This document shows positions 52,399 to 60,491 of a DNA stretch of 64,000 nucleotides, piece by piece (positions within the stretch are counted from its first letter, which is position 1; each line of letters begins with the position of its first letter). Position numbers and translations under genes: made by a program. The stretch is from contig NZ_CAIJDP010000082.1 of NCBI RefSeq assembly GCF_903819435.1, positions 62,001 through 126,000 on the forward strand, given 5' to 3'. The notes beneath the pieces were generated by a model, which saw only the letters and a program-made list of their open reading frames with translations, did not search any database and had not been told where the DNA came from. This stretch comes from Flavobacterium salmonis (lineage in GTDB: Bacteria; Bacteroidota; Bacteroidia; Flavobacteriales; Flavobacteriaceae).

Positions 52399-54124
52399 TG
52401 TGGTACTTTTTAGCCAAAGATACGATGATTTTTGTTCCTTTTCCTAATTCGCTTTCTATATCCAGTTTCCCGTTATTTTTTTGGATCATTGATTTACACA
52501 ACTGCATTCCCAAACCAGTACCAATTATTTCTGCATTCTCTTTTTTAGACATTAATGTGGTTTCTTTCAAAAGAGATGTTCGTGTGTTTTCGCTCATGCC
52601 TATCCCATTATCTTCAATAATCAACTCGCAATAGTCCTCATTAGTATTTTGAGTATAAATTTTTAATATCCCATTCTCTTTTGAAAATTTAATCGCATTG
52701 TCTAAAAAATTACGAAGTATTATTTTTAAAGATTCCTGATCGGCAAAAACAATATCTTTCTTAGAAACTGAATTTTCAAAAACAAGATTTTTTTCAGATA
52801 TTAAAGGGAGATAATTATAAGCCATCAGCTCTACAATAAAATACAAACGCATGGAAGTTACCTCAAAGAAAGATTGTTTTGTCTGGAGCAGAGCCCAGTG
52901 CAATAAATTATCCAATAAGTTATAAGTACCATTTGCAATAGCACTGTTTTGATGTAAAAGAGAATCCAGTTCGTCCAGATTTTTAGTAGCTAAATTTTCC
53001 CGTAATTTAGTATTACTGGTTTTCATAGCATTGACAGAGGAACGTAAATCATGACTTACTATAGAAAACAAGGTATCTTTAGTATCATTCAATTCATCAA
53101 GTGCCTCTTTCTGGGTTAAGATGATTTTGTTGGTTTTTATTTTTTCCCTGTAAAAATAAACAGCCGTTCCCAATAGTAATAAAAGGACAATGGATGAGTA
53201 GAAGAACCCATTTCTTTCGGCTATTTTAATTCTATTTTCGGCTTGAAGCAAACCTACTTCTTTTTGTTTTTGTTTTATTGCAAATTGTTTCTCTAGCTCT
53301 GCAACTTCCCATATTTTATTTTGATTGTTCAAAGAATCTTTCCATTGATCATATTCTTCTCTGTATATTAATGCTTTTGCAAAATGGTTACGGTTTTTTT
53401 CTACTACAGCCATATTGAGTGCTGCATTTTGCTTTAATTGGTAATTTTTTACTTTTTTGGAGAGATGATACGCTTTCTCAAAATAAGGAATGGCCAGATT
53501 ATCTTTGTATTGGTCATAGTATAATGTGGCAATATCTCCATAAGAGCCTACCAATATTGAAGAATCATTTTGTTTTTCTTCTAATTTTATACTCTCCAGT
53601 AAATAATGTTCAGCTTTTTTAAACTCTTTTAAATGCAAATAACACAGCCCCAGATTGTGTTTAACACTACTTTTTTTTATCCCCAAAAGCGCATCATCGG
53701 GGAGTTTTTCAATTTCCTGAAAGTAATTAATAGCCTCGTTGAATTTTTTTTCTTCCAAAACTATTTCGCCGAGAAACATTTTACTGTGATTAAAGAATTC
53801 AAAATCTTTAGAAATGGAAGCAAATTCCTTTTTGCTTTCGCTAAAAATTTTTTTCTCTTTAAAACTAAATCCTCTAAAAAAATGGCAAAAATCTTTAATC
53901 TCCTTACTTTGGCCGATACTCAACTGTTTCATCGAGTAAACTAAAGTGGAATCCCATTCTTTTTGCAAAAAGAAATATTGTGCTTTATTAAAATTAGATG
54001 CACCAATGATTTTTTTGCTTTTCGCTATTATTTCTCTTTCAAAAGCACTATGATTTTGTTGGGAAAAAAACAATTGAGGAAAAAGTAAAAAAACAAAGAG
54101 TACTATTTTAGAAACATCTTTCAT
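52385..54124 (-). CDS. Sensor histidine kinase with TPR sensor region
   Basis: A 579-aa kinase: signal peptide/leader (MKDVSKIVLFVFLLFPQLFFSQQ), a periplasmic TPR array (about 40-290: AQYFFLQKEWDSTLVYSMKQLSIG, VKHNLGLCYLHLKEFKKAEHYLLESIKLEE, GDIATLYYDQYKDNLAIPYFEKAYHLSKKV), one membrane helix (about 312-332, FFYSSIVLLLLLGTAVYFY), a HisKA segment with H358 in SIVSHDLRSSVNAM and an HATPase_c domain (N box FLDNAIKF, G1 EDNGIGM, G2 GTGLGMQLCKSMIQKNNG). TPR sensors of this kind are common in Bacteroidota; the signal is unknown. A 7-bp inverted repeat sits immediately before the start codon (54125-54144). Confidence 0.95.
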   Translation of the reverse strand: MKDVSKIVLFVFLLFPQLFFSQQNHSAFEREIIAKSKKIIGASNFNKAQYFFLQKEWDSTLVYSMKQLSIGQSKEIKDFCHFFRGFSFKEKKIFSESKKEFASISKDFEFFNHSKMFLGEIVLEEKKFNEAINYFQEIEKLPDDALLGIKKSSVKHNLGLCYLHLKEFKKAEHYLLESIKLEEKQNDSSILVGSYGDIATLYYDQYKDNLAIPYFEKAYHLSKKVKNYQLKQNAALNMAVVEKNRNHFAKALIYREEYDQWKDSLNNQNKIWEVAELEKQFAIKQKQKEVGLLQAENRIKIAERNGFFYSSIVLLLLLGTAVYFYREKIKTNKIILTQKEALDELNDTKDTLFSIVSHDLRSSVNAMKTSNTKLRENLATKNLDELDSLLHQNSAIANGTYNLLDNLLHWALLQTKQSFFEVTSMRLYFIVELMAYNYLPLISEKNLVFENSVSKKDIVFADQESLKIILRNFLDNAIKFSKENGILKIYTQNTNEDYCELIIEDNGIGMSENTRTSLLKETTLMSKKENAEIIGTGLGMQLCKSMIQKNNGKLDIESELGKGTKIIVSLAKKYHNGQY

Positions 54125-54144
54125 TTGCTAATTTTTGTTAGCAA
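54125..54144. repeat. Inverted repeat directly before the kinase start codon
   Basis: TTGCTAA / TTAGCAA with a 6-base spacer abuts the ATG at 54124. In the RNA it would form a hairpin next to the start codon; as DNA it could be an operator. Low confidence in either role. Confidence 0.4.
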
Positions 54145-54154
54145 TTTAGTCAAA

Positions 54155-54186
54155 ATAAAAAAACAGAGGCTAATTGAGCCTCTGTT
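54155..54186 (-). terminator. Strong terminator of the 165-aa protein gene
   Basis: AACAGAGGC (54162-54170) and GCCTCTGTT (54178-54186), 9-bp perfect stem with 7-base loop, followed on the minus strand by a run of seven T. Confidence 0.88.
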
Positions 54187-54207
54187 TTATATTTACTTAC
54201 CTGATTG

Positions 54208-54705
54208 TTATACACCAGTTTGCACTGTAGTTACCGTTCCTCTGGAACCAGTTGGATCTTCATCCCATAAAAAACAAACAATTTCCTTTAATTCTAAAAG
54301 ATTAGGTATTGGTAAATTACATTTACTATTGGGAGTAAAACAATTAGGATTTGCTGTAAAACTCAATTGAAAAACATCGAATATTGAACATGGTTCAGGA
54401 GCTACATCATAGCATACATAAAAATTAGCATACGGTGTTCCATCGTTAGTATAACTAAAATCCTGTATGACCGTCAATTGATCAGCTGTGACTTTTGCGT
54501 TTTGACTAATAAATACGACAATACTGATCTCCATCTCGTGTTTTTCATTTATTGTTACTTGCGCAATCGGAGGTAGCGGTTTTTTATGTCTGGGGTTAGG
54601 AAAATTTATTCGATATCCCAAGCCATTTGCTAGAACTCCTATTTCAAAACCGGCCGGTTTTTCTATTGGCCCACAAGAACTACCTTGTTGATTTGTTGTA
54701 CTCAT
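54208..54705 (-). CDS. Cysteine-containing beta-rich protein of unknown function, no signal peptide
   Basis: A 165-aa protein starting MSTTNQQGSSCGPIEKPAGFEIG with no leader or membrane helix. It contains six or seven cysteines (C11, then YVCYDVAPEPCSIFDVF, NPNCFTPNSKCNLPIPN, IVCFLWDED) and beta-rich segments (MEISIVVFISQNAKVTADQLTVIQDFSY). Cysteine content is unusual for a cytoplasmic protein and suggests disulfides outside or metal binding. No family recognised. It lies 110 bases downstream of a 56-aa gene in the same direction and ends in a strong terminator before the kinase gene. Confidence 0.72.
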   Translation of the reverse strand: MSTTNQQGSSCGPIEKPAGFEIGVLANGLGYRINFPNPRHKKPLPPIAQVTINEKHEMEISIVVFISQNAKVTADQLTVIQDFSYTNDGTPYANFYVCYDVAPEPCSIFDVFQLSFTANPNCFTPNSKCNLPIPNLLELKEIVCFLWDEDPTGSRGTVTTVQTGV

Positions 54706-54814
54706 AATTATTTGTTTTTAGATTAAAATTTCTATTAAATTAAAAAATAAGATTCCGTTTTAACAAGAGCCTGTTTTATAGTTCTAATACAATATATAAT
54801 TGCTTACTTATTGT

Positions 54815-54985
54815 TTATTCTGCTTCTTGATCAATAGTTTCGTTGAACCTGTATTTGTAGTACAGACCACTTGTCAATAGGATAAAAAAACCGATCCGTT
54901 GATCTCGTTCGCCGCCTGATAGCGTTTGACATTCATAAATACAAACGCCAAAACTAAATACGAATCCTAGGTAGTACTTTTTCAT
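54815..54985 (-). CDS. Small 56-aa protein with one membrane-like segment, unknown function
   Basis: A short open frame with ATG at 54985 and TAA at 54815: MKKYYLGFVFSFGVCIYE, then CQTLSGGERDQRIGFFILL and TSGLYYKYRFNETIDQEAE. The N-terminus is hydrophobic (possible leader), followed by a second hydrophobic stretch (IGFFILLTSGLYYKY). Protein-like composition in an AT-rich region, basic N-terminus and position between a conserved upstream element and the 165-aa gene support a real gene. No family recognised. Confidence 0.6.
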   Translation of the reverse strand: MKKYYLGFVFSFGVCIYECQTLSGGERDQRIGFFILLTSGLYYKYRFNETIDQEAE

Positions 54986-55554
54986 TTTGTTTGTCAGATT
55001 TGATTAATTTACTTTAACAATCAAAATTTTAAGAACGTAGGCTATTTTAAAATACCGGAGTCCCCTAATGATTTTTTTCTTTCGCAGGAACAAATCGAAT
55101 TGATCTGGCTTAAAAGCATTAATTTAATACTGTACAAAGAAAATTAAAAGGATAACTTTTATTGAGTAAATTGGTACGAAGTGGTCTTTTTTTGGAACGA
55201 AGTAAAATTTAAATGAGACGAACAAAGATATGAGCATGAACATCATACCTTTTTTGCCACAAAAAGTTAAGGTTGTCTCCTTTTACTTTAAGCAAATAAA
55301 TCAAACATTATCAATCATAATTGCATTGTAAAATCATCTCAAAACTAAATACATTTTCCATTCAATCCCAGCAGAACATTCAAAACCAGTTGATAATGCT
55401 ATATATAGTAAGACAATCTCTTCAAATCTTCCACAAAAATGGATGACCTTAAATTCGAATTAAATCAGATTGCAGAAACTTTTATAGAAAAACTCTGTGG
55501 ATTTAGTTATTTTTATGTGTAAATTAGACTAATGAATATATTAAATGGCATGAA
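54986..55554. other. Intergenic region upstream of the small-protein genes
   Basis: About 570 bases. It holds a GGAACAAAT element (55087-55095) and the paired element at 55173-55202; distances of these from the 54985 start (about 105 and 213 bases) are close to those of the similar elements from the GH64-like start (about 90 and 200). No other gene or RNA recognised. Confidence 0.55.
55173..55202. promoter_or_regulatory. Direct repeat GGTACGAAG / GGAACGAAG, 21-bp spacing
   Basis: GGTACGAAGT and GGAACGAAGT start exactly 21 bases apart, linked by a TCTTTTT run. The same design occurs at 51609-51638. The spacing of two helical turns fits a LytTR-type regulator; the neighbouring regulator gene is the candidate. 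Confidence 0.5.
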
Positions 55555-56052
55555 TTAACTAGCCCGTTTAGCCCTTTCCCAGTTTACTGATTGTGATTTT
55601 TTTTAATACCTGAAAAATCCTAAAATCTCACATAAATTCATAATGAAAAAATAATAAGGAACAAACAGAATTTTAATCCTTGTCTCTCTGTTTTCTAAAA
55701 ACCAGCCTAACAAAGCAGCTGCATAGAAAAAAAGCTGCATCCAAAATAATATAGAATAAAATTCAAAGGATATGATACCTTCATTAAATGATAAAATAGA
55801 TAAAACAGGGATTAGGTTGGTATTGGCATCACTAAATATTACAATTGGTGTTTTTACAAATTCCATACCCCGATTCATAGCCCCAATTTTTCCATTTCTC
55901 TGGTCTAAATGATAAACCGTTGTATTAGGATACCCATTTAATAAATTTGGTGTTCCGTCATCAGATGCTTTTATTGAATAATTTAGCTTCGTTACGAAGT
56001 CTAATGCGGAATCTGGGTTAAAATTAGTTGGTGGATCTACAAAAATAAATTG
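55555..56052 (-). pseudogene. Decayed copy of a GT2 glycosyltransferase gene
   Basis: A minus-strand open frame that, from ASDDGTPNLLNGYPNTTVYHL to the middle of the protein, copies the intact GT2 gene at 60492-61682. After SDANTNL the frame jumps straight to the C-terminal part (IPVLSILSF ... FYAAALLGWFLENRETR ... GFFRY), so the central catalytic region is deleted. The last part (KKSQSVNWERAKRAS by sense) is separated by an in-frame TAA replacing a leucine codon. The frame opens after a stop at 56053-56055 with no start and about 25 residues not matching the parent. It is a non-functional duplicate at the downstream end of the polysaccharide cluster. Confidence 0.82.
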
Positions 56053-56081
56053 TCACTAAATTAAATAGTATTACTATTCTT

Positions 56082-57122
56082 TTATTCAACAAATGCCATA
56101 GCATCCGGTACTTTTCCTGTTACTATGGTGCTAACAACCGTAAAAGTTTTCATGTCAATTACTTCAATTTTATTAGCATTAGAATTTGCTACAAAAGCAT
56201 ACAAACCGTTTGGGTGCATTACAATATTAACAGGACGCGGTGTGTGGTACAATAACTTTTCTAAAAGTGTTGTTTTACCATGAAGGACAATAGTTTTAAT
56301 TTTCTTTTTTGATTGTTGGTTGTACACATATATATCACCCTCAATCGCATTGGCAACAAAACAATACTTTCCGTCTATAGAAAATGCAAGCTTTAATGGA
56401 TCTTTCCCTGTACTTAAAGTGGCTATAACTTTATACGAAGAAGTGTTTATGACTGTAATGGTGTTTTCTTTATTGTTGGTCACCCATAATTCTGATCCAT
56501 CGGGGGTTATAGCAATACCTTTTCTCCCTAATCCGCAAGGTATAATTGCAACAACTTTGTTTAGGTTTAGGTCAATGATACTCACGGAACCTGAATCGAT
56601 ATTAGTTACATAAGCAATTGTTTTTGTGGGATTAAGCACCAGGAGATGACTCTTTTCTTGTTTTGTGGGTATTTGTTTTTCAATACTGTCCGTGTCAATG
56701 TTAACTATTAATAAGGTATTACTAATAAAATCAATAACTCCAACTTTATTTGCTTCTGGAAAAGCTACAATACCATTTACTCTTATATTTCCCTTTAAAT
56801 CTATCGTTTTTTCTACTACATTCGTTTTTGTATTTATGACTTTAATAATGTTGCCATCGCTAGCTCCATAATTAGTTAGTACGACTCTTTTTTGATCTGC
56901 TGTGGTTACAGCTTCGTGAGATAATATGTCAATAGGAATTTCTTCTATTTCTTTTCCAGTAAACAAATCAACTACCTGAACATCCTCGCTGACCTTGCTT
57001 ACAATGTATAATTTCCCAGTGGTTTTTATCGTATAGGAGGGTAATCTAAAAATGAAAAGCCCTAGCTTTATTATAGCAAAAAGAATGACAAACGATAGTA
57101 CAATATATTTTAAGCGCTTCAT
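56082..57122 (-). CDS. Membrane-anchored YVTN beta-propeller protein, copy 1
   Basis: A 346-aa protein with one N-terminal membrane helix (about 5-25, KYIVLSFVILFAIIKLGLFIF) and a seven-bladed YVTN/YncE-like propeller in the periplasm. Blade motifs are clear: AYVTNIDSGSVSIIDLNLNKVVAIIPCG, LWVTNNKENTITVINTSSYKVIATLSTG, CFVANAIEGDIYVYNQ, AFVANSNANKIEVIDMKTFTVVSTIVTG. It is 15 bases after a paralog that shares most of the sequence, a tandem duplication. YVTN proteins bind surfaces or ligands; here they follow a GMC oxidoreductase pair, so a role with that enzyme is possible. Confidence 0.88.
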   Translation of the reverse strand: MKRLKYIVLSFVILFAIIKLGLFIFRLPSYTIKTTGKLYIVSKVSEDVQVVDLFTGKEIEEIPIDILSHEAVTTADQKRVVLTNYGASDGNIIKVINTKTNVVEKTIDLKGNIRVNGIVAFPEANKVGVIDFISNTLLIVNIDTDSIEKQIPTKQEKSHLLVLNPTKTIAYVTNIDSGSVSIIDLNLNKVVAIIPCGLGRKGIAITPDGSELWVTNNKENTITVINTSSYKVIATLSTGKDPLKLAFSIDGKYCFVANAIEGDIYVYNQQSKKKIKTIVLHGKTTLLEKLLYHTPRPVNIVMHPNGLYAFVANSNANKIEVIDMKTFTVVSTIVTGKVPDAMAFVE

Positions 57123-57137
57123 AACTATAGCATGAAA

Positions 57138-58184
57138 TTAATTTATAAAAGTCAATCCATCTGGAATTTTCCCTGTGCCAATTGTACTAACAATCTCGAA
57201 GGTTTTCATGTCAATTACCTCAACTTCGTTAGCATTTGAGTTTGAAACAAATGCAAATAAACCATCGGGGTGCATTAGTATTCCAACCGGACGCGGTGTG
57301 TGGTAAAGTAATCGTTGTATAATACCATTTTTGCCTCTAATAATTATCGTTTTGATTTGTTTTTTAGATTGTTGCTCAAAAACTGAAATTGTTCCTTCGC
57401 TTGAATTTGCTACCAGACAATATTTTCCATCTATGGAGAATTTAAGTCGTAAAGGTTCTTTACCCGTAGTTAAAGTATGTATAACTTTGTAAGTCGAAGT
57501 GTTAATTATAGAGACCGTATTGTCTTTATTATTAGTAACCCAAAGTTCTGAGCCATCGGGTGTAATATCAATTCCTTCTGTTCCTAAACCACAAGGAATA
57601 ACTTGTATTACCTTATTCAAGTCAAGGTCAATAACACTAACCGAACCTGATTTTATATTAGTTACATAAGCAAATGATTTAAAAGGATGAAGTACAAGAA
57701 GATGACTAAACTCTTGTTGTGTAGGTATTTTTTTTTCTACACTACCCGTTTCAATGTTAACAATGGATAAATCATTTCCTAAATCTGTAAGGACTCCAAC
57801 TTTAGTTGAATTTGGAAAAGAAACAATTCCATGGGGTTTTAGACTGCCCTTAAGACTTATGATTTTTTCGATCTTATTTGTTTTTGTATTGATCACTGTT
57901 ATGCAATTTCCAGGGGTGTCAGGATTACCATAATTAGTAACCACAATTCTGTTTTGGCTGGTTACTGCAACGGCTTCATGTGGTTCAATTTCAATAGGAT
58001 TTTCAACTACTTCTTTTCCGTTTTTTAAATCAATAACTTTATAATCACTACTTAATTTGCTGAACACATAGAGCTTTCCTCTGGTTTGGATCGTGTAGGA
58101 AGGACGTTTTACTAGATATGATGTAATTGAGGTGATAACAAACAGCAAAGCAATAACGAGCACTATGTATTTTATTTTTTTCAT
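57138..58184 (-). CDS. Membrane-anchored YVTN beta-propeller protein, copy 2
   Basis: A 348-aa paralog of the 56082-57122 product, with a membrane helix (KYIVLVIALLFVITSITSYLV) and the same propeller (HTPRPVGILMHPDGLFAFVSNSNANEVEVIDMKTFEIVSTIGTG). The ATG at 58184 is chosen because it forms an ATGA overlap with the GMC oxidoreductase stop and directly precedes the helix; a longer frame starts at 58223 inside that gene. Translational coupling with the oxidoreductase indicates a common function at the membrane. Confidence 0.88.
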   Translation of the reverse strand: MKKIKYIVLVIALLFVITSITSYLVKRPSYTIQTRGKLYVFSKLSSDYKVIDLKNGKEVVENPIEIEPHEAVAVTSQNRIVVTNYGNPDTPGNCITVINTKTNKIEKIISLKGSLKPHGIVSFPNSTKVGVLTDLGNDLSIVNIETGSVEKKIPTQQEFSHLLVLHPFKSFAYVTNIKSGSVSVIDLDLNKVIQVIPCGLGTEGIDITPDGSELWVTNNKDNTVSIINTSTYKVIHTLTTGKEPLRLKFSIDGKYCLVANSSEGTISVFEQQSKKQIKTIIIRGKNGIIQRLLYHTPRPVGILMHPDGLFAFVSNSNANEVEVIDMKTFEIVSTIGTGKIPDGLTFIN

Positions 58185-59866
58185 AACTGATTTGATTTGA
58201 ATAGTTTTATGGCAAATTGACACGCTCTAGCTGTAATTGCCATATAGGTTAAGGATGGGTTTTGACAGGCAGAGGAAGTCATACAGCTCCCATCGGTGAT
58301 AAATACATTTTGTACATCGTGCATTTGATTGTTTTTGTTTAAAACTGAAGTTTTTGGGTCGTTCCCCATTCTTGCGGTTCCCATTTCGTGTACTGCTGAT
58401 CCTGGAGGAGGGCTTGTTCTGTAACTGCCTACGTTGGTAAAGCCTGCTTTTGTTAAGATTTCCTCGCTCGATTTAGTCATGTGTTCCATCATCGCTAACT
58501 CATTAGAACTATATTCAAAATGTACTTTTACCAGTGGTAATCCCCATTGATCTAGATTTTGAGGATCTAAAGTAATTTTGTTTTCGTAGTTAGGCAATAC
58601 TTCACCGCGTCCGCCCAACGAGATGGTCCATTTCCCTGGAGTTTGTAATTGTGCTTTTAATGATGCACCAATACCTGAAGTGGGTTTGGATTCCCAATTT
58701 TCTCTTTCGCCTTTGCCTTGAATTCCATAACCGCGAACGAAATCAGTGTTTTTTGTTTGCAAATTCAAATTTTGGAATCTTGGGATGTAGATTGTTCCTG
58801 GTGATCTACCTTCATAATACTTATCTAGTAATCCGTCAAAAGTGCCGTACGTTCCTTCGTTTACCACATGATCCATTAAGTTGTGTCCTACCTGCAGGCT
58901 AGAATTACCTAATCCGTTAGGAAACGTTTTGGAAACAGAGTTCAATAAAATGGACGCTGTTGCAATTGCGGAGGCATTTAAAAAAATTATTTTCGCATAG
59001 TAGGTTATATTTTCTTTGGTTATAGCATCAATTATGGTAACACCTACCGCTTTCTTTGTTTTTTCATCATAAATAACTTCTTTTACTATGGCGTTTTCTC
59101 GAAGCGTTAAATTCCCTGTTTCTCGCGCATCCAATAATGTTGATGAATTACTACTAAAATAGGCCGCAAAAGGACATCCTCTGCTGCATAAATTTCTATA
59201 CATACAAGGACCTCTCCCTTTTTTAGGTTCGGTTAAATTAGCAACTCTACCATTTATAATCATTCGATCTGAAAAATGTTCCTTTGTTTTTTCTTTTAAA
59301 TGCTGCTCAATAGCATTCATCGGTATGGGCTTTAAAAAAGTGCCATCTGGAAGGTGTGGGAGTGCGTCTTTACTTCCGCTAACTCCTATATAATCCTCTA
59401 CATAATCGTACCATTCTGCTAAATCCTGGTATCGAATTGGCCAATCCACACCATTTCCATCTTTTTTATTTGCTTCAAAATCAAGATCTGATAAACGATA
59501 ACTCTGGCGTCCCCAAGTCAATGAACGACCGCCAACTTGATAGCCTCTTATCCATTTAAAAGGATTCATTTGAATATAAGGATGCTCTCTATCATTTACA
59601 TAAAAATGCTTGTCTGCTGCATTGCAATGACTACTTTGAATTGGTCTTTCTTCCACTTCTTTGGTAGTTAGATGAAATCTATTTTTAAAGTCCCAAGGAT
59701 TTAAAAAGGCAGTTGGATAATCTTTTACATGTTCAACATTACGACCTCTTTCTAATACTAGTGTTTTTAATCCTCCTTCTGTGAGTTCTTTTGCTGCCCA
59801 TCCGCCGCTTATACCAGATCCTACAACGATGGCATCAAAAGTATTTGTTTCTGTTTGGTTTTTCAT
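58181..59866 (-). CDS. GMC-family FAD oxidoreductase
   Basis: A 561-aa FAD enzyme of the glucose-methanol-choline family. FAD-binding GSGISGGWAAKEL (about 16-28), the ERGRNVEHVKDYP segment, QVGGRSLTWGRQSYR, and the C-terminal GTARMGNDPKTSVLNKNNQMHDVQNVFITDGSCMTSSACQNPSLTYMAITARAC with the substrate-domain Asn/His region. The layout corresponds to the catalytic subunit of membrane gluconate/sugar dehydrogenases, which oxidise sugars or sugar acids and pass electrons to a cytochrome. It follows the small-subunit gene by 7 bases and is coupled to the propeller gene. No cytochrome subunit is found, and its location in a polysaccharide cluster suggests an oxidised sugar in the product. Confidence 0.93.
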   Translation of the reverse strand: MKNQTETNTFDAIVVGSGISGGWAAKELTEGGLKTLVLERGRNVEHVKDYPTAFLNPWDFKNRFHLTTKEVEERPIQSSHCNAADKHFYVNDREHPYIQMNPFKWIRGYQVGGRSLTWGRQSYRLSDLDFEANKKDGNGVDWPIRYQDLAEWYDYVEDYIGVSGSKDALPHLPDGTFLKPIPMNAIEQHLKEKTKEHFSDRMIINGRVANLTEPKKGRGPCMYRNLCSRGCPFAAYFSSNSSTLLDARETGNLTLRENAIVKEVIYDEKTKKAVGVTIIDAITKENITYYAKIIFLNASAIATASILLNSVSKTFPNGLGNSSLQVGHNLMDHVVNEGTYGTFDGLLDKYYEGRSPGTIYIPRFQNLNLQTKNTDFVRGYGIQGKGERENWESKPTSGIGASLKAQLQTPGKWTISLGGRGEVLPNYENKITLDPQNLDQWGLPLVKVHFEYSSNELAMMEHMTKSSEEILTKAGFTNVGSYRTSPPPGSAVHEMGTARMGNDPKTSVLNKNNQMHDVQNVFITDGSCMTSSACQNPSLTYMAITARACQFAIKLFKSNQL

Positions 59867-59873
59867 ACTATAT

Positions 59874-60449
59874 CTATTTAGTTGCCCAAGCTTTTTGATT
59901 TGGTTTTATGGTAGTAATGGCATTGTATCGACCTGGAATGAGTTCATAATTTAAGAGTTGTGTCGCTCCCATTTGAGATGTACAATAGCCTTCAATGGTT
60001 ACTTTTTTTAGAATAGTATAAAAAGAACGACCATTTATTTTGTTACTAATTTTTGAAAGTAAACCGCCAGAGTCAGCATTATTTTCAAAAGTTTGTACTA
60101 TTTCTGTTTTTTGCTGCATTGTACATTTTTCGAAAGTAGTATCGTAAGTACTCAAACAAGTTTCTTGAAGGTCCTTTAATCCGTTTAAAAAATTGTTATA
60201 TTCTTTGTTAGACGAACAGGATTCCATATAACTAATAATATAATCTTGAACTTTTGCTTCCTTTGCTCCAGGTGTTTGTGTACGGGGTAATAGAATATCT
60301 ACTAATTCTGAAATTAAACTTAAATAATTGTGAAGCTGCCCTTTGTCTGATTTTGTATTTTCATAAAAAAACTTAAAACCACTGTAGGAAGCAATACTAA
60401 TTCCTGTGAGGGCTAACATTCCTCCGATAGCTTTTCTTCTGTTCATCAT
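59874..60449 (-). CDS. Gluconate 2-dehydrogenase subunit 3-like protein
   Basis: A 191-aa protein of the gluconate 2-dehydrogenase subunit 3 family, the small partner of GMC-type dehydrogenases that helps their export. The leader MMNRRKAIGGMLALTGISIAS has the twin-arginine NRRKAIGG pattern, so the pair is probably exported folded with FAD via Tat. The core shows LISELVDILLPRTQTPGAKEAKVQDYIISYME (about 44-75) and the C-terminal GYCTSQMGATQLLNYELIPGRY. It is 7 bases upstream of its oxidoreductase. Confidence 0.9.
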   Translation of the reverse strand: MMNRRKAIGGMLALTGISIASYSGFKFFYENTKSDKGQLHNYLSLISELVDILLPRTQTPGAKEAKVQDYIISYMESCSSNKEYNNFLNGLKDLQETCLSTYDTTFEKCTMQQKTEIVQTFENNADSGGLLSKISNKINGRSFYTILKKVTIEGYCTSQMGATQLLNYELIPGRYNAITTIKPNQKAWATK

Positions 60450-60491
60450 TGTAATTTTTTTAATTTACGATTTAACTTACCCCTTATACTA

